Shown: piece by piece, positions 60,393-64,000 of the stretch
Position numbering within the stretch: the first letter of the stretch is position 1
Layout of the letters: every line of letters begins with the position of its first letter
Assembly (NCBI GenBank): GCA_019359415.1
Contig: JAHHHH010000024.1
Span: 19,909 to 83,908 of the forward strand
DNA length: 64,000 nucleotides
Reading direction: 5' to 3'
Source of the DNA: Iphinoe sp. HA4291-MV1
Lineage (GTDB): Bacteria > Cyanobacteriota > Cyanobacteriia > Cyanobacteriales > Nostocaceae
Position numbers and translations under genes: made by a program
The notes under the pieces: generated by a model
What the model saw: only the letters and a program-made list of their open reading frames with translations
The model's database searches: none
What the model was told of the DNA's origin: nothing

Positions 60393-61632
60393 TATCTACA
60401 AGTAAGCGTTTACCCTGAGAATAACATTGAAAATTTGCCTCTAAATTAAAGATTATGACAAATGTTGAACCTTCTCTTACCTGAGAAAACACGCTAACAC
60501 TGGCTTGGTAACAATCCGCAACATACTTAACTGTACGCAAGCCTAAGCCAGTACGAGCTACATGAGAGCCAGTACCATCAAGAGTAAATGTTCCCTCAGC
60601 AGCTAAACTGCCTAATTTCCGTGCTTTAGGAAAGCGCTTTGCACTTAGACTATCCGTTTGGGTACAGCTTTTCCTGTTAAGTGCAGAAGTTCCCGTTAAG
60701 TAACGTTCCTCAAGGAAATAGTTTGGCAAAGAAAATGCACTACCGCCAAGTCCTATGCACCCACTTATCCCCAAATTATTATTTAACTGCTCCAACTGCG
60801 TTGAGGTGATACCTACGCCAGTATCTTGAACCACCAACCGGAGGAAACCACCTACTTGAGTATCAAGCTTGATAGTGACAGAGCCACTAGCAGAAGTATA
60901 CTTAAAAGCGTTTACAATCAAGTTGCAAATCATCCGCCAAAGGTGACTGTAATTCGCGTACAAGCACACATTAGCAACTTCAGACTCAATTATAAGGGAG
61001 AAATTTATATTCTGCGCGATCGCACTATTAGAGAACTGAGCATGGATAGAATGCAGCAGGCTAGCAATATTGATATATTCGATGTTTCCTCCTGGCTCTT
61101 GATTCAACTCACTCTTCAAATCAGTAAGCACACCTAAAGTGGAAGTGATTGTAGAGCACGAGGTATCTAACACCGAATGCAGCTGCTCAAGGCTATCACC
61201 ATACTTACCTACTCTAGTCAAACTCAAAACAAAGTTAACTGCCCTCAAAGGGTGATAGACATCGTGGAATACCATCTCCAAATACTGAGGAAGCCTCCGG
61301 AGATAATCACTTCGCTTGTGCAAGCATAAATTCACACGCTTCATTAGCTCAAACGAAGAAAAAGGATACACCAAAAAATCGTCAAAATCCAGAACGCATG
61401 AATCATCTCCTGATTGCACCACCTTAATAACTGGTAAACCTTCCGAACGGATACTAATTGGCTTTAAAGTAACGTCCAGTATCAAGTCAATACCTTTAAG
61501 ATTGTCAGATATTGCAGACTTAGTAACCACCAAAAAATTTGATTGGTGCAAGCTATCAATAACACTCGCAACAACCTGATTACGCTTTCTGCCAATTACT
61601 AGTATCTTATATAGCACAGCAGTTACATTCAA
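60379..61632 (-). CDS. Hybrid-type soluble histidine kinase with repeat-encoded insert in the ATP lid
   Basis: 417 residues. An N-terminal receiver-like domain (KILVIGRKRNQVVASVIDSL, DLILDVTLKP; phospho-acceptor not obvious) is followed by HisKA with FHDVYHPLRAVNF (His about 121) and HATPase with N box NLIVNAFKYTSASGSV, G1 VVQDTGVGI and G2 RTGLGLRTVKYVADCYQASV. Between G1 and G2, about 70 residues (SGCIGLGGSAFSLPNYFLEE onwards) are far longer than a normal ATP lid and come from a repeat-like stretch at about 60580-60780 with inverted GCACTTAG/GTTAAGTGC pieces. The kinase is cytoplasmic, with no transmembrane segments. It is divergent from the response regulator at 61872. Confidence 0.85.
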   Translation of the reverse strand: MNVTAVLYKILVIGRKRNQVVASVIDSLHQSNFLVVTKSAISDNLKGIDLILDVTLKPISIRSEGLPVIKVVQSGDDSCVLDFDDFLVYPFSSFELMKRVNLCLHKRSDYLRRLPQYLEMVFHDVYHPLRAVNFVLSLTRVGKYGDSLEQLHSVLDTSCSTITSTLGVLTDLKSELNQEPGGNIEYINIASLLHSIHAQFSNSAIAQNINFSLIIESEVANVCLYANYSHLWRMICNLIVNAFKYTSASGSVTIKLDTQVGGFLRLVVQDTGVGITSTQLEQLNNNLGISGCIGLGGSAFSLPNYFLEERYLTGTSALNRKSCTQTDSLSAKRFPKARKLGSLAAEGTFTLDGTGSHVARTGLGLRTVKYVADCYQASVSVFSQVREGSTFVIIFNLEANFQCYSQGKRLLVDNAAS

Positions 61633-61871
61633 ACACTACTGTAACTATCAAAGCACCATACTACCAACATTTACCACAGAAATATTACCAAAGAAAACAA
61701 GTCATTGAACTTAATCAAAAGTTTAATATTAAGCCATTTATTGAATTTACTATAAATATAAAAAACATAATTTTATAGCTATTCATTATGTATAAATGTT
61801 ACGAGCTTGAGGCATCAACTTGAAAGTAATGTTAGAAAGATTATCACGGTGTTATCCAAAAGATTCATAAC
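61633..61871. promoter_or_regulatory. Divergent promoter region of the two-component genes
   Basis: 239 A+T-rich bases between the kinase (minus) and response regulator (plus), with no gene. TTGAAT...TATAAATAT-like strings occur near 61740-61760 but no certain promoter was identified. The LuxR-type regulator is a natural candidate to bind here. Confidence 0.35.
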
Positions 61872-62621
61872 ATGAAGCTTATCAAAACTGTCATAGTAGA
61901 AGACCAGAATATATTTAGACTTGGTTTAAAAACTATTCTAGAAGAAAGCAACAAAATTAAGGTATGTGGAGAAACAGGATACGGAAAAGAAGCTCTAAGT
62001 GTCATTCAAAATACAGAGCCAGACGTAGTCATTGTGGATATAGGACTACCTGATATCAGTGGAGTACAAGTAGTTGAAGAAATCAGAAAAGTCTACTCAA
62101 ACAGAATTAAAACCATTGTCACAACAGGAAGTTGTGAGAAAAAGATAGTCAAAGAAATATTTAAAAAAGGGGCAACTTCTTTTTACAACAAAAACAATGT
62201 CGAAAGTAAAATTATTGAAGCTGTCATAACCACCTACAAAGGTGAATCTTGGATTGATAGCACAATACACACAATTGTAGCACAAGCAATGTGGGAGCCT
62301 AACACTAAAGATACTCCCGGAAACATGATAACAAAACGAGAGTATGAAGTTTTAAAATTACTAGCAAAAGGACTAACCTATGAGGAAATGGCTAACAAAC
62401 TCTGCCTGGAAATTAGTACTGTACGTTCGCACGCTCACCGAATAATCAGTAAGCTTGATAAACCAGAAAAAGACGAAAAACATAGACCCACTAGAGGAAA
62501 AGCTGTATGTGAAGCTCTAAAACTAGGAATACTCTGCCCAGAAGACTTAACCGAAGAAGTCTACAAAGAAGCGAAAGAATTCGTTCCCGATTACAAGAAC
62601 CGCGAATTTTTCGCTGCTTGA
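61872..62621 (+). CDS. NarL/LuxR-family response regulator
   Basis: 249 residues. Receiver domain: acidic pair Glu10-Asp11 in VIVEDQNIFRLGL, phospho-acceptor Asp56 in VVIVDIGLPDISG, switch Thr/Ser in TIVTTGSCEKKI and conserved Lys in FKKGATSFYNK. The LuxR HTH covers about 153-205: MITKREYEVLKLLAKGLTYE, then MANKLCLEISTVRSHAHRII. A 45-residue C-terminal extension follows. The stop TGA lies in TTGACATCC, the end of a decayed TnpB element, so the original C-terminus may have been longer. It is paired with the divergent kinase. Confidence 0.9.
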   Translation: MKLIKTVIVEDQNIFRLGLKTILEESNKIKVCGETGYGKEALSVIQNTEPDVVIVDIGLPDISGVQVVEEIRKVYSNRIKTIVTTGSCEKKIVKEIFKKGATSFYNKNNVESKIIEAVITTYKGESWIDSTIHTIVAQAMWEPNTKDTPGNMITKREYEVLKLLAKGLTYEEMANKLCLEISTVRSHAHRIISKLDKPEKDEKHRPTRGKAVCEALKLGILCPEDLTEEVYKEAKEFVPDYKNREFFAA

Positions 62622-62655
62622 CATCCTCCCCATGCCCTACGGTGTGGGGATTCTA
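62617..62655 (-). repeat. Right end of a decayed IS200/IS605-type element
   Basis: On the minus strand the tnpB stop is followed by a hairpin, CCCCACACCGTAGGGCATGGGG, and then AGGATGTCAAG. A hairpin a few bases from TCAA is the pattern of IS200/IS605 right ends cut by TnpA. The final TTGA on the plus strand supplies the stop codon of the response regulator. Confidence 0.6.
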
Positions 62656-62879
62656 AGAAGTTGCCTTCTTAGGCTTTCTGGTTCCACGAACTGACTTACC
62701 TGAAGGAATTTCTCCACTCATGCAGAGGTCATTCTCATCCCCAGACGTTTTCGTTCCCGTGGGTTATCCATCCAGTACCAAATGCACGCATTCCGAATAA
62801 ATCTGGCTGTACAAATTATTTCGTCCAGGATTGCATATTGCGATTTTGTTCCTTCTAACTTCGCCTCTAATACCAGCAT
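62653..62879 (-). pseudogene. tnpB: Internally deleted tnpB (IS605 OrfB) relic
   Basis: The minus strand starts MLVLEAKLEGTKSQYAILDE, then TARFIRNACIWYWMDNPRE, the typical TnpB N-terminus of cyanobacterial elements. In a shifted frame it then reads ENDLCMSGEIPSGKSVRGTR and KPKKATS before the stop, the typical C-terminus. The RuvC-like catalytic middle (about 350 residues) is missing. TnpB is an RNA-guided nuclease; this copy is dead. Its 3' end region would have encoded the guide RNA scaffold. Confidence 0.85.
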
Positions 62880-63317
62880 AAATAACCTCACCTCCTTTGT
62901 TTTCTTACTCTGTTTATTATGATGTAAACTTCACATTTAATGTTCCTGATTCCGGAAAAATAGCAAAGACATTTAGATGGGGATTTTAATCCCCTACGGG
63001 TTTCATCCTCCGTCTATGAACGGAGGGACTTTCACCCTTCGACCCTTGGTAATCAGCTATTTCTTAGTCCAGGGTAAGCGCATCTCAAACCCTATTGACA
63101 CGGTAGTTTTGGGGTTCACCCAAAACACAAATTAAGTTCAAAATTATCGCACTGAGTTCAGAAGGGTTGACATTTGCACCTTTCTGTGAGTCAAAAACAT
63201 AAAAAGCTATTTGACTCATGTTTTTTCAATCATTTACGACAATTCGTCCTATTTTGAATGAAAAATCTCTATTCAGATAGAGTTTTAAGCTTTCTGTCTG
63301 TATCGAGAACAACAAAA
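62880..63317. repeat. Non-coding region with hairpins, possible transposon debris
   Basis: No gene. Hairpins GGGGATTTTAATCCCC (about 62977-62992) and TCCTCCGTCTATGAACGGAGGGA (about 63006-63028) are followed by an unstructured stretch and GACTCATGTT/TGAGTCAAAA elements (about 63190-63225, an inverted TGAGTCA pair). The hairpins resemble the ends of IS200/IS605-type elements. Confidence 0.4.
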
Positions 63318-63989
63318 TTAGATGCGCTTACCCTGTTTCTTAGTCTTAGCGTTAATTATACAGCCGCCAGGGTTCTTACCCTGACGACAGGTTTGAATAA
63401 TGCCAGCATTATCGGTATAAATCTGTCGGGCATCACGTCCCTCTTTTGATTTAGCCCATTCTAAAAGTTTAGTGTCTTCAGGTTTAAAATTTGTCACAGC
63501 AGAAGATTTAGCAGCAGATTGGGACGCAATAGCCATACTAAAAGTAAAAGCCCCTATAGCTGCACCTAACGCCAGGACGCAGCCAAAGACAAAACTAATA
63601 GTCGCTAAATTAAAGTTATTGACATCAGACAAACCTAACCTAACAAGAAGACCTTTCTCACTTTTGAGAGGAGTAGATTTTTTAGTATTCCTTACCAACT
63701 CTTCAGCGGCTTTAGCTATTGCAGCCTGCTGCTGAATAATCGCCACTTCAGCCGCATGACTTAATTTGTTATCAACCTTGAGCGTCCAGCCACCTATCAC
63801 AGTATCAAGCTTAGCAGGTAGCTGCATAATCGCATATTGAGTGGTACCAATCTGTGCCCATAATTTAAACAAAGGGTCAGATGGCTTCATACCCGACTTA
63901 GCCATCAACTCTTCTATATACTCTTTCTCTTTCTCTAATTGCTCTTTACTAGGATTATCATCTGTGGAAATATTTTTAGTATCAGTCAT
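63318..63989 (-). CDS. Membrane-anchored hypothetical protein (DUF6753-like)
   Basis: 223 residues. A charged helical N-terminus (EQLEKEKEYIEELMAKSGMK) leads to PSDPLFKLWAQIGTTQYAIM and QLPAKLDTVIGGW, a pattern I associate with a family of cyanobacterial plasmid proteins. One transmembrane segment lies at about 130-153 (ATISFVFGCVLALGAAIGAF), and a C-terminal domain with two cysteines ends in a basic KTKKQGKRI. Function unknown; such proteins often accompany cyanobacterial conjugation genes. The family label is tentative. Confidence 0.6.
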   Translation of the reverse strand: MTDTKNISTDDNPSKEQLEKEKEYIEELMAKSGMKPSDPLFKLWAQIGTTQYAIMQLPAKLDTVIGGWTLKVDNKLSHAAEVAIIQQQAAIAKAAEELVRNTKKSTPLKSEKGLLVRLGLSDVNNFNLATISFVFGCVLALGAAIGAFTFSMAIASQSAAKSSAVTNFKPEDTKLLEWAKSKEGRDARQIYTDNAGIIQTCRQGKNPGGCIINAKTKKQGKRI

Positions 63990-64000
63990 AAAATTGCCAA

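Overview
The window looks like 64 kb of a large conjugative plasmid from a filamentous, probably Nostocales, cyanobacterium. The grounds are the many HIP1 octamers (GCGATCGC) inside genes, the Nostoc-type short palindromic repeats in most intergenic gaps and even inside genes, an A+T-rich background, and the gene content: conjugation, mobilisation, partition and a private replication set, with no rRNA, tRNA or core metabolism except one foreign-looking ilvD.

Layout. (1) 0.3-12.8 kb: part of a type IV secretion operon, VirB5/TrbJ-like, VirB6/TrbL-like, VirB8-like, VirB10/TrbI, VirB9-like and the VirD4/TraD coupling ATPase, plus two large proteins of unknown role. A relic of an IscB-type nuclease gene is wedged between virB10 and virB9. 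(2) 12.9-15 kb: an HNH-like phage-type protein and an imported excisionase-fold antitoxin/PIN toxin pair. (3) 15.2-23.5 kb: a PRTRC cassette (proteins E, C, F-like, B, A with a JAMM motif, and a ThiF/E1-like protein) following a PrimPol/PriCT-2 primase, ending in an N6-adenine-type methyltransferase whose sixth codon is split by an IS630 element. (4) 24-25 kb: a higher-GC DNA-binding-like protein.

(5) 25.8-39.6 kb: a plasmid-encoded partial replisome with beta clamp (dnaN), tau/gamma (dnaX), delta (holA), delta' (holB), SSB, a second SSB-like protein and a family B DNA polymerase, but no DnaE. The polymerase, delta' and the PRTRC E-like protein all end in QL[TS]LF, the bacterial clamp-binding pentapeptide, so the set appears physically linked through the clamp. 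An IS630 element and a GC-rich, proteobacterial-type ilvD interrupt this region. (6) 39.7-47.4 kb: ParAB, a XRE-ImmA/IrrE regulator with a broken PIN gene, and an actin-like ParM/StbA gene with its upstream partner, so two partition systems. (7) 48-60 kb: SF2 helicase, MobC-like protein, HUH relaxase and a 2117-residue protein with a DYDGD motif like that of RNA polymerase/YonO-type enzymes and a C-terminal NADAR-like domain. (8) 60-64 kb: a divergent histidine kinase/response regulator pair, a decayed TnpB element and a membrane protein.

How it fits together: the relaxase, MobC and coupling protein feed the secretion channel. PrimPol, SSBs, clamp, loader and PolB could re-synthesise or replicate plasmid DNA independently of the host polymerase. 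ParAB and the actin-like system would keep the plasmid, and the toxin-antitoxin remnants add stability. All functional calls are by eye from sequence motifs; no database search was run.
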